Under the pieces are notes generated by a model. The model was given only the letters and a program-made list of their open reading frames with translations. It searched no databases and was not told the origin of the DNA. From Gaeumannomyces sp. JS-464 (Eukaryota > Ascomycota > Sordariomycetes > Magnaporthales > Magnaporthaceae): DNA of 64,000 bases. The position numbers and the translations under genes are program-made. Shown piece by piece: positions 44,026 through 53,599 of this stretch (position 1 is the first letter of the stretch; each line of letters begins with the position of its first letter). Location: the NCBI GenBank assembly GCA_002197995.1, contig NGZR01000001.1:8990001-9054000 (forward strand). Direction: 5' to 3'.

Positions 44026-46008
44026 ATGGCTGCCCGAGCCGAGCCGACGGCGGTGTCGGATCCAACGCAGTCCTTCACCGAAAAGACGGAGCCGTTCCCG
44101 GAGTCGGAGATGGACGCGCGCATGCAGAGCATACGCATGCAAAGAGAATCATTCAAGGCCGACGATGCTGCGCCCGTACACCTGGACGAGCTGGTCGTTC
44201 CACCAGACAAGGGCATCCGCATCCTTGTGCGGCCGCTTAGGAGTCGGTCCGTGAGCCCCGCGAACCGCGACAACTGTGAATGGTTGGCCCTGCACGCCGA
44301 AGTCGCCTCGCCCGAGTCGCCCAGCCGGCCTCAGCACACAGTTCTAGCCGTCACCCAAACGTCCAAAGACATCAAATTCTCCGTCCGAGTTCCCGGCGGT
44401 GGAAGCCGCACTGGTGATTCGTCCGGAAGCGAGGCGCACGGACCAACACTGTGGTGCGAGATGTACTACGACACCGACAGCGACCACCAGATCTTTGTCA
44501 ACAAGTCAGACCTGCCCATATCGCTCACCAGGGTTTCTCAACTTCCGCCCATGAGCCCCGGCACCGAGCACAGTGTTCTTCCATACACCATCAAAAAGCT
44601 GCCTCCTGGAACATGGAGGATCAAAGTCGATGATATCGACGTCCTGGACTTCAGGATAGTGGAAAGGCGACCCGCGCTGATGCGGATCGCGACCACTTCG
44701 TCGTCCGAGACTGGCTCGTCGCTCAGCGAAATGGTCAACTCGTCAGGAAAGCGCTCATTTGTCGCAGACGAGGATGACCCCACCGGCCCCGATGCCAGGC
44801 GGATCCGCGGAACGGACGGCTCTCGCCGTCTTCAAGAAAAGGATGGTGTTATCGAATTCCTGCCATCCAACGCCGACAAGCTGGTTTTCACGCTCCCAAC
44901 CGCTAGTAACAGCAAGAGCCAAGACCTTGTTCCATTCAACGGACAGCCATTGCTCGACATGCAACAAGGCGACACGGTGCAAATCCCCGGCGGGTGCGAA
45001 TTGGACCAGTACCGCATTACCAAAAGGGACCTTATTGCATCGACGGCTCTCTCCAGTGTGTTTAAAGGCACTGCCGAGCACCTCAACATTCCACCAAACA
45101 GCATCATAACGGTCAAAGTCCTCAAGACGTGCGCTGCCCCGTCATACAATGGCCTTATCAAGCCTCTTGAGAATGAGAGGAACATAATCCGACAGGCGGA
45201 GGGGTGGCAGCGCGAGTACCAGTCACATGAGTACCTGCAGCATGACCACATCCCCAAACTGTATGGTGGTGACGCGCGTTATCTCTCGCTGTATATGGAG
45301 CACGTGGATGCGCACGACCTCACGATCCAGGGAACATGGCGAGGCACGAACAACGACTACTTTGTGGGCACCAAGGCCGACGCTGTGCGAATCCTACGCG
45401 ACATCTCGGGCGCGCTCAACTATATTCATTCGCGCAATCTGGTGCATAACGACATCAAGCCCTCAAACATCCTGTTCTCCCCGGAGCGAGGCGCCGTGCT
45501 GTGCGATTTCGGTCTGTCGGCGCATACCCGTAGCCCGCCCACGGCCGGCGGTACTCCATACTACGTTCCGCCCGAGTACATTGGAAACAAGCAGCGGGGC
45601 CCGGCTGGAGACGTGTGGGCGCTGGGAGTCACAATGCTCTACGTCCTTCGAAAGCTGCCCTGGCCCGAGTCGCGGATGAGAAGAAGGGGAGACCAGCGGC
45701 CGCTCTTCTGGCTGATCGCAGATTTGCACAAAACGGCGGCTCAACCCCGTGGGGGCCCACAGGCAGTCATGGGCGGCAGGGCCGGCGTTGGATCGCAAGG
45801 GCCGCCCCCAGCCGTGGTTCAGATGCACACTTGGCTCAACGAAGTCAAGGAGGCCAGGGACAAGCTGGACCCACTGGACAAACTCCAGGGTCTGGTGGCC
45901 AAGATGCTGGCACCGAACCCGAACCAAAGGATCTCGGCCAGGCGCATCATGACGGAGCTGTTTGCGGAGCAGGCTCCTCAGCAAAAACAGCAGCCGACAC
46001 CGGCTTAA
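44026..46008 (+). CDS. divergent serine/threonine protein kinase with HND catalytic loop
   Basis: One exon of 660 residues. The first ~340 residues have no clear domain. The C-terminal kinase domain lacks a classical glycine loop (LIASTALSSVFKGT). It has the VAIK-type lysine in ITVKVLK (about residue 364), the catalytic loop LVHNDIKPSNILF with Asp at about 476 (HND rather than HRD), DFGLS at about 494-498, and the activation-loop end GGTPYYVPPEYIG. DVWALGVTMLYVLRKLPWPE follows, and the C-lobe closes with LVAKMLAPNPNQRISARRI. Lys, Asp and DFG are all kept, so catalytic activity is likely. The missing Arg before the Asp means the activation loop is probably not regulated by the usual phosphate clamp. 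The tail is Gln/Pro-rich. The target pathway is unknown. Confidence 0.85.
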   Translation: MAARAEPTAVSDPTQSFTEKTEPFPESEMDARMQSIRMQRESFKADDAAPVHLDELVVPPDKGIRILVRPLRSRSVSPANRDNCEWLALHAEVASPESPSRPQHTVLAVTQTSKDIKFSVRVPGGGSRTGDSSGSEAHGPTLWCEMYYDTDSDHQIFVNKSDLPISLTRVSQLPPMSPGTEHSVLPYTIKKLPPGTWRIKVDDIDVLDFRIVERRPALMRIATTSSSETGSSLSEMVNSSGKRSFVADEDDPTGPDARRIRGTDGSRRLQEKDGVIEFLPSNADKLVFTLPTASNSKSQDLVPFNGQPLLDMQQGDTVQIPGGCELDQYRITKRDLIASTALSSVFKGTAEHLNIPPNSIITVKVLKTCAAPSYNGLIKPLENERNIIRQAEGWQREYQSHEYLQHDHIPKLYGGDARYLSLYMEHVDAHDLTIQGTWRGTNNDYFVGTKADAVRILRDISGALNYIHSRNLVHNDIKPSNILFSPERGAVLCDFGLSAHTRSPPTAGGTPYYVPPEYIGNKQRGPAGDVWALGVTMLYVLRKLPWPESRMRRRGDQRPLFWLIADLHKTAAQPRGGPQAVMGGRAGVGSQGPPPAVVQMHTWLNEVKEARDKLDPLDKLQGLVAKMLAPNPNQRISARRIMTELFAEQAPQQKQQPTPA

Positions 46009-46618
46009 ACAACATTTACTTATGATATAGATGACGGATGGGTGGATGGGATATGGAAACATGTAGGTGGCGGAGCGTCATTGCTGATTTGGGCATGATT
46101 TATGGAGTTAATGCTCTCCTTGGGCCTGGAGTTCTTGGGGTTATTCGTTGCATGTTCAATATGTGTTATATACCTCGGGCGACTTGTCTGCTTTGCTTTT
46201 TTATTGTTTGGCGCAGTCACCGTCCTTTGGTCGGGGCTGGTCGCCTGCTTCGATTGGTCATAATGGGTGCATTTTCGCGAAGCCTCGTTTTTCTACGCCG
46301 GTCGCCTGTGTTTATTGCTTGTGGTGGAACGGCTATCACGCCGAGCATTAGAACAAATGGCAGAGAGAAACAAAAGCGAGACCAAGGATCGAGCGATGAA
46401 GAACAATTTTGTATCTTTTTTTTTTCTTCCTTTTTCTGTTTCCCTGATCAGTTGCTTGGTCACTTTGTCCTGTTTCGTCCAGCATTGATCCTCTCTCGTA
46501 TGAGGGTATCACGCAGTCCTCCGTCTTGACTAGGTAGATAGATAGATTAGGTAGATAGAATCCTTTCCCGAACCCGCTTCTCCGCGTCCGGAAAAAAAAA
46601 AAAAAAAAAAAAAGCTGT
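46009..46618. other. convergent intergenic region with long poly-A run
   Basis: 3' flanks of the kinase (+) and the BIM1-like gene (-). A GATA/TAGG-rich stretch lies at 46530-46558 (TAGGTAGATAGATAGATTAGG) and an uninterrupted run of about 23 A at 46591-46613. No gene. Confidence 0.6.
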
Positions 46619-47480
46619 CTACCAACCAAGACCGTAGACGAAGACACCAGCCATGCCGACGACAGAGGGACGACACCGTTGACGCCGAGGCTGGCTCCGG
46701 CCCCCGCCGGCTTCGAGGTGGTGGCTCCAGGGGCCGGGGTCGTGGTTGTGCTGCCACCGCTGCTGCCGCTGCCGCTGGTGGAGTTACCTCCCGGGCCGGA
46801 CCTGACCTGGTAGAAGGACATGCCATCGGACGTCTTGTACTGGCTTGAGGAGAGCGTGGTGGCGTTGCTCCTGAAGCGGATGTCGGCGCACTGAGGATTT
46901 GCGTCATGTCAGACTTGTTCGCTTCTGCCAACCTAGCCAACTAACTGATCCCCCCGCATTTCCCCTCAAAGTCTCCCGAGGTAGCAGAAAGAGAAGAGGG
47001 AGAGAGAGAGGAAAAAAAGACTCACGTTGTAAAGCGCAGAACCAGACGCCCCCGGCGTGACGACCTGGATGCTAGCCCTCTGGCCGTCCTTCGGCGTGAA
47101 CCCCGCCGGCAGCGTGAGCTTCTGGATGAACAGGGTGCCCTTACCCGTGACGTTCCAGAAGGTCGGCCCCGTCAGCGACATGTTGAAGCTGGCGACGGTG
47201 GCCTTGGGGTCGTTGCCGATGAGGAGGCCGAGGTTGATGTACAGGTAGGTCCAGTCGTGGTGCAGGTCCAGCACGACGGAGCCGCCGTCGAGCGGCCAGT
47301 CGGTCACGTTGACGCCCGTGTCGTTGGACAGCACGCCCGCGCACGGGTACGTCCACTGCGAGTAGCGGGCCGGCGCCGTGTCTGAGAGCGTGTTGGCGCG
47401 CCAGGCCGGCTGCATAAGGCCGAAGTGGGCGGTCGCGAGGGGGGTCAGCGCCGCGAGGGCGAGGAGGGGGAGGCGACCAT
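46619..47480 (-). CDS. BIM1-like (X325) copper-binding, LPMO-like secreted GPI protein, with frame breaks at both ends
   Basis: The start at 47480 gives MVASP and, after a frame break in the GGGGG run 47466-47470, LLALAALTPLATA as a signal peptide. Cleavage would expose N-terminal His in HFGLMQPAWRANTL, the hallmark of LPMO-like copper sites. Family motifs follow: SQWTYPCAGVLSN, GVNVTDWPLDGGSVVLDLHH, NMSLTGPTFWNVTGKGTLFI and QVVTPGASGSALYN, then a GTGAGT intron and CADIRFRSNATTL. The Ser/Gly/Thr-rich stalk ends with a hydrophobic tail, typical of GPI addition. After a second frame break near 46655 the tail reads AMAGVFVYGLGW and stops at 46619. In Cryptococcus, Bim1 helps acquire copper at the cell surface; the same role is inferred. 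The fold is LPMO-like but polysaccharide oxidation is not expected. Confidence 0.82.
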
Positions 47481-50366
47481 TGTTTTGTCTTGGCTCTGCT
47501 CTGCTTGGGGACAGGACGGGACAAGAGGGTGGTGAGATGGGGGTTGGTGAGGTGGGCAGGTAATTTTACCCTCGTGTTTTGCTTTTCTCCCCGTGAGGTG
47601 TGTAACTCTGTCTCGGCCGACCACAGCGCGATACCTAGATAGCTGATACAGGAGGACGAGGCGGGGACGGGAAGGACGAGAAGGTTGGGCGGGCGGATGT
47701 ATTGGCGTATTTAAGCACCTCCAGTCGCGTCTGCTCTTCTGCAGTGTGGGTGGTGGTGTGCCGAAGGGAACCCCGGGACCCCTGGGTGAGATTGCCCTCG
47801 CCGCCAAATGTGCTCAAAATCCCATCGACAACATCATGGCGCATACGCGCTAAAGCGCTTTCCACCACCCCCGGCTCCCCGCCCCATCTGGAAAGCGACA
47901 ACGAGCTAACATGCGGCCGGTATGCGGGCTTTCCAGCCGCAACCAGCCCTCATCATATCCTTGAAAGCGCTTTGGCAGTGGGGGTGATACGGGTGAGTAC
48001 GTACGTTGATGGTACCCGGCGCCACAGTCCATCGAGCTTACAACGTAATGGAGGTGGGATTCCCACGTTGATGTGTGTAATAAATGCATGTGCCACAACA
48101 CTAGGAGCTTTCGTAGTTAAACACAAAGACATTGGTTTGGGTATTTTCTCCCCGAGCTCTACTCCGAGACATCTCCTATGTTGACGTTGGATAACGATAC
48201 ACAAAGGCGTCCTGGAGAGCGGGATTGAGATAAATACGCGGTCTGTCGTGGTGATACGAACGGAACCGGCTTGGTGTCTGCTCCCCGCGCTAGCAGGCTT
48301 GGAAGACGCCCATGGCAACGCCCGATGGGCTGGTAAAAGGGCTCCAATAGAGCAAGTTTTCCTCCTTGTCGCTCTTCTGCGTGCTCTGGCGACCTGGTCC
48401 CTGGTGGCGGGCAAGGTGTGGAAAAAAACAAAGTGTCGCCGAGAGCACGTTTTCTCAATGGAGTCCAGACCGGTGATGCTGTTGGGCTGGACAGGGTGCG
48501 CTGGCTCGACGCTAGGGCGCCGCAGCCAATCAAGACGCGACGACGTCGACCGAATGGGCAATGAGGGGGCAGCGGCTGGGGGTGGGGTCGGCGCGAGCGG
48601 GCGGGAAACTTGCTCAAATGCCCGCAGAGCAGATGAGGAAGGAAGATTGGGGACGGTGAGGGGTTTGGGGCGTCCACGGTTCTGGGCCATTGAGAATATT
48701 TTTTTCTGTTGGATTTCCTACCTGCTGTTTCCTAGGGCAACACGGCCCAGCCCAGGTGCTCCTTGGCGGGGGAGGCCGGATGGCGTGACCTCGGTCCGTG
48801 CATGGGCTCTTTCGGGGCAGGGGTTGGGCCAGGTGTTCGAGCAGTCGGGGACGACGCCGAGCGGGGATGGGCTTGGCATTCTCCCGGCCCCGTGGCGGGA
48901 CGGCACCACACGGGGTGCAGATCCACGTGTGAATGCTGGGGCTTCCCGTAAAAGCGCTGCCGTGCCGCTTTTGTCCGGGCGCCTGGGTCGACGGATCCGA
49001 GAAGACGGAGATCCACAGCTCCGCCCGGTCGGGAATGCCAAGCGCCTGCTGGTAGCAAGTTGGCCAAGTATTAGACTGCCGACGAAAGATTATTGCTTGT
49101 GCAATTTCAGCTCTGATGTGCTCATGTTATCATCGCCTGTAGCCTACGATCATATCCTTATCAGCCGACAACTTCAGGGCGCTTGCTTGTCGTCAAGATC
49201 TCGATTCTTCCCAGTCTGCTTGCTAGGACGGCAGAAAGACAGTGCTCGGGGGCTTCAAGTATTCAGTATCGCGTCGAGAGAGATAGAAAGGATGTTTCTT
49301 TTCTTAGTCGGCAAATGGGTGGCCTGAAAGTGAGGGGTTGTGTGGCGTGCCCCTGGAAATACCAAATTGGTTCCGATGAGGTCGGCACTTGCTCAACGAG
49401 AAAAGGCTAAAGTATACAATCGCGGCAGGCAATGCCATCGGACTAGTCGCACTAGCCCTACCCCACGATCTCCCTTTATTCGTTGCTTTTAGCCGCCTTC
49501 TACCTGTCACCGTCACTCGCTGTTGGTTCGCCCACCCTAGTGCCAAATGGGAATGTTCACCATACGCTGAAGTTGGGAAGCAGTCCGAATCTGAAATCAA
49601 GCCAGAATATGCCTTGACCATCCGGAGGGTTACATGTGTGATGTATTACGGCTTCGGCACACATTCGGGCTCTATCATGGCCGAAAAGGATCCAAGGTTG
49701 GCGGCAGGAGATCATATACGGAAGAACCTCGCCAGAACGGAAAATCTCCGAACAAGTCGGGGCCGACGAGGTGCAGGCCCCTGGGCGCGGTGCTGCCGTT
49801 GCATACATTACCCCAGATACCCCATACCGCACACACGGGCAGTCCCCGGCACCTGCATATCCACGTACGGATGCTGGCAGATTCGCCGACTGGTCCGGAG
49901 CACACAGGCACAAGTGGGGATCACTCAGCCTGATCTGCAGAGCAATCAAGAGAAACCTTGCTGACAGGCGCCTAGCGCCGGCGGAACCTCCCTCCGCACC
50001 AAGATGGCACAAAGAAAGCCCACCACGGAGATGGCGGCGACGTAATCATGGGGAAGCTGACAGCCGACCTCGTTCTCTATTTTCCCCCAGTGTCATCGGC
50101 TGTAGGTGTGGAGAGAGAGGGGGCTGGAGATGACGCGACTGAACGGCTTCGGCATTCTTATTGGTGTCTTCGTATATATCCGCGGTCTTGGGAGAAGTAT
50201 CGAAATAGAATGGGGGTTTTGATAAAAAGGGGCGTGGTTTCCGTGCCGCCTCAGGCCCTGTCCCCAAGGAATTGAGCTGTCCGAGTTTTGCGGCCTGTTC
50301 TTGAGCTTCAAACCGAGTCGAGAAACGAGTTTGATAGCCAGCCTTGAACACTCTGTTCTCTTCAAT
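47481..50366. other. long gene-poor intergenic region
   Basis: 2.9 kb. The longest frame, 359 codons at 48248-49327 (+), overlaps equally long minus-strand frames, changes composition abruptly, and has no motif. I regard it as chance in GC-rich DNA. No RNA or repeat recognised. Confidence 0.45.
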
Positions 50367-51769
50367 ATGCGATTCTCGGCGGCGATCCTTACCCTGTTGG
50401 GGAACGGAGTCGTTACTTCTGGCCAAGCCATAGCTCCTCTCAATGCGGACGGCCGCTACACGATCAAGGCCGAGGGGATCAAGGCACAGGTATGGGGTGA
50501 TGCGGATTGTGTGCGAGGGTCGGTGATTTGCAAGAAATACAACGATGGTTCTGACCGATGCCCTCTGCAGTTCATCCCATACGGCGCTACGCTCACCAAC
50601 CTCTTCGTAAAGGACAAGAATGGAAAAGACGTCGATGTCGTGCTTGGCTACGACAACACGTCTTACTATCGTAAGTGGAAAGAAAGAGCGGAAGAGGCGC
50701 GGAGAATGAGTGATGAGGGAAAGCACGGCTGCTTACAGCGGAACTCAACCCGTAGCCGTCGATCCGGGCCATCCGGTGCTCAACGCGATCCCGGGTCGGT
50801 ACGTCAACAGGATCGGCGGGGCCAAATACACGATCGACGGCAAAGAGTTCCGCACCGAGAAGAACGACGGCCAGAACACGCTGCACAGCGGGACCAACAA
50901 CTGGTCGTTCCGGTTCTGGGACGTGTCGGCGTTCACGTCCGACTCCATCACCTTCTCCATCCTGGACAAGGCCAACTCGTCCCTGGGCATGCCGGGCGAC
51001 GTGCGCGCCAGCGTGACCTACAGCGTCGGCGACGGCGGCGTGTGGAACATCAGCATGGAGGCTGCCTCGCCGCAGGCCAAGACGCCGCTCATGCTGACGC
51101 AGCACACCTACTTCAACCTGGACGCGTACCGCGGGCCCGCGAAGATCTGGAACCACACCCTGCACCTGCCCTACTCGTGCCGGTACCTCGAGAACGACGA
51201 CGGCGCGCTGCCGACGGGCAGGATCCTGGCCGCCGAGCCCGGCTCCATCAACGACTTTGCGTCCCGCCCGGGCCTGCAGCTGGGCCACTCGAGCGGCAGC
51301 GCCCAGTTCCCGGGCAACTGCGGCGCCGGAGGGGCCTGCGAGGGCTACAACGGGTTCTGGCTGATCGACCAGGCGCCGGAGGGCGCCGTGGTGGCGACGC
51401 TGGCGAGCAGCTTCTCGGGGGTGAAGGCCGAGCTGCGGACGGATCAATTGGGGCTGCAGGTTTATACATGCAATTGGTTTGACGGCACGAGCCCACTCAA
51501 GAGCACCCAGGGCACCGCCAACGTAAAGACGGTCGGGCGGAGCTCGTGCGTCGCCATCGAGGCGCACGACTACGTTGATGGCATCAACCAGTTGAGTTAC
51601 CATCTTAACCCTTGTTTCTCTATCTTGCCAAGGTGAAAATTTCAACTAACCTGACCACCCCTGGCCGATTTGCAGCCCTGAATGGAAGCGCGCCGAGGCG
51701 CAAATCACTGGCCCCGGTGACAAGTACACTTGGGAAGCGTCCTGGACGTTCTCGCGCCTGGGCAAGTAG
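50367..51769 (+). CDS. secreted aldose 1-epimerase (galactose mutarotase family)
   Basis: Four exons, 50367-50489, 50571-50670, 50756-51590 and 51676-51769, give 383 residues in one continuous frame. A signal peptide (MRFSAAILTLLGNGVVTSG) precedes ITFxPYGA-type FIPYGATLTNLFVKDKNGKDVDVVLGYDN. Then come PGHPVLNAIPGRYVNRIG, QNTLHSG with the conserved His, MLTQHTYFNL with the catalytic-type His, EGYNGFWLID, VYTCNWFDG, and the closing family Glu in CVAIEAHDYVDGIN. The enzyme interconverts alpha and beta anomers of hexoses. A secreted version probably acts on sugars outside the cell. Intron 2 uses the acceptor CCCGTAG at 50755, giving SYYPVDPGHP; an upstream AG would break the frame. Confidence 0.92.
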
Positions 51770-51950
51770 TTATGAGGCGGCCATTTCAGGAGCGGTGGGC
51801 CATGTGTGGTTCTCGAGGTCTGCTGTATTTAACAGGGACACGCGATACGCTGAATACACGACGTGGTTGAAATAAAAACTATCGATCTGAATGTCAAATT
51901 TGGTGCCCAATCATCGAGCCTCGGACCAACATGGCCATAGTAGGGGTGCT

Positions 51951-53204
51951 TTAATACTGCCCCTTGGATCGTAAGAGCATGTAGTCTCCGTAAACCAATG
52001 GCGGGTACCTGGCCGGATTGTCGGTGCTGGTGCATGAGGGGAAGCATTCGACCGTTGCATCTGGGTCTGGGCAGTTGAAGTACACGATAGAGTAGCGGAA
52101 TGGGGTAAGGCCGGCGCCGAGGGCAGAGGAGCTATCGATCTTTGCGGCCGGCTTAACGACACGGTGGAGCGTTGATTTAAGACGATCTATCCGATGAGAA
52201 AATGCCTGTCAGGAACGAACCTTTTCTGCCGCCAGCAGCAAAAGATCGGGTTGGATCTCACCCACCGTTGGTCCACCTCATCAAGCTGTCGCCCACATTC
52301 AGGACCATCGCGCCTTTTGTAGGGGTTGCGTCGATAAACGTGCCCAGCGCCGAGGGATTCTCGACCTGCAGGCCGCCACAGTCATCCTGGAACAGCATGG
52401 TCAGAGTCCCCCAGTCCGTGTGGGCGGGCATGCGCGCAACCTCTCCCCGCTCGAGCGCCGCGGCGGCCACGGGAGGGTAATGAAGCAGGCGGAGCTGGTT
52501 GTTGAGCCCGTCGGTGTGCGACCCCAGCAGGCGCGCCTCCTCGTCCGGCGACAGGCCGACGCCCATGGCAAGAGCGCGCATCAGCTCCCGCCCAACGACG
52601 GCGCATTCGCTGTAGAAGCGGGTCATGAAGGCGCGGAAGCCAGTCAGATCCGTGCCGTCGTGGCCACCGGCTTCCTCGGGCGGCCAGACGTTGGCGTGGC
52701 CCGGCAGTCTGTCGCTGCCGACGTCAAAGCTCTCTTTCACATCTGGGGTCTGGCGGAGCGCCGCCGCCTCGTCGTCTGTGTGGACTTCCCCGGTAAAGCC
52801 GGCCTGCGATACCTTTTCGAGCCCGGGCCAGGAGTAGCCTCTCGGGCTGGGGGCGCCTTTGCAGGTGTGAAGGCGGGATTACTCAGCCCATTTCTCGCAT
52901 CGCCACGGCTGGCGGGCGTCACTGAGCAGCGCATGAATCAAGCACAGGGTGTATGCTCACCCTCAAGGTGAGGCGCCATCTTCTTCCTCTCCAACGGCAG
53001 GCCAAAGAACCTGGCAGACCACGCGAATGCTTGGGTCACAAGCTGGTCTGGCACGCGGTGGTTTCTGATCTGGACGAAGCCGACATGGCGGCAGGCATCG
53101 GCAATTTCGTGCGCGATTCGCCGCCGTTCTTCAAGCGAGCTGCCATACCATGCGGCGAAGTCGACGATGGGAATTGGGGAGGAGCCGGGCATGGCTGGCT
53201 TCAA
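51951..53204 (-). CDS. 2-oxoglutarate/Fe(II)-dependent dioxygenase, isopenicillin-N-synthase-like
   Basis: Three exons, 53204-52961, 52856-52266 and 52186-51951, give 356 residues in frame. The N-terminal DIOX_N part reads SPIPIVDFAAWYG..RRIAHEIADACRHVGFVQIRNH and RFFGLPLERKKMAPHLEG. The substrate region contains GYSWPGLEKV. The oxygenase core has the iron ligands His and Asp in AHTDWGTLTMLFQDDCGGLQV, the distal His in STLHRVV, and the 2-oxoglutarate anchor RYS in FRYSIVYFNCPDPD. All four key positions are present, so it should be active. Members hydroxylate or desaturate many small molecules; no biosynthetic cluster surrounds it, so the substrate is open. The Met at 53192 is an alternative start, four codons in. 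It is convergent with the epimerase gene, 181 bases apart. Confidence 0.92.
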
Positions 53205-53599
53205 TTATGGGCAGGGGTTCGGGAGAATTCAGTCCAGTCGATGATGCAAGGCCGTTGAGTGAGCCCGTGCTTTGAAGCGCTCGTCATTCGCCGTGCTGAT
53301 AATGGCTGGGGCTGCACGTGGGATCCATGCAGGGCCCCTAGCGGCTGGTACAGGCCCCTGAGCCCTGGGGTTGGGCGGTGTGGGAGCTCCATGGCAGGCG
53401 GCAGAATTGGCACATGCATGTGCGCGGTGGCTAAGCTTCGACAGCTGAGCCCAGCCAAACCTCCAGCACAAGACACCCATCACATCGCCATCCATCCGAT
53501 TCTCCAGCAGGCATTGATGCTGTCTGCTGGCTTGGGAAACACGGCTACACCATGATGCAGGGCGCGCCTACGCCAAGAGGACCTCCTTGACCGCCCAAA
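53205..53599. other. divergent promoter region of dioxygenase and Rtc1 genes
   Basis: 395 bases between divergent start codons. No gene; regulatory sequence presumed. Confidence 0.5.

Noticed and set aside
48248..49327. 359-codon + strand open frame
   Set aside because: No recognisable motif, composition shifts along its length, and equally long frames lie on the other strand. Treated as chance openness.
50367..53204. Secondary-metabolite cluster suggested by the 2OG-dioxygenase
   Set aside because: Neighbours are a mutarotase and a SEA-complex gene; no PKS, NRPS, terpene synthase or cluster regulator is present within the window.
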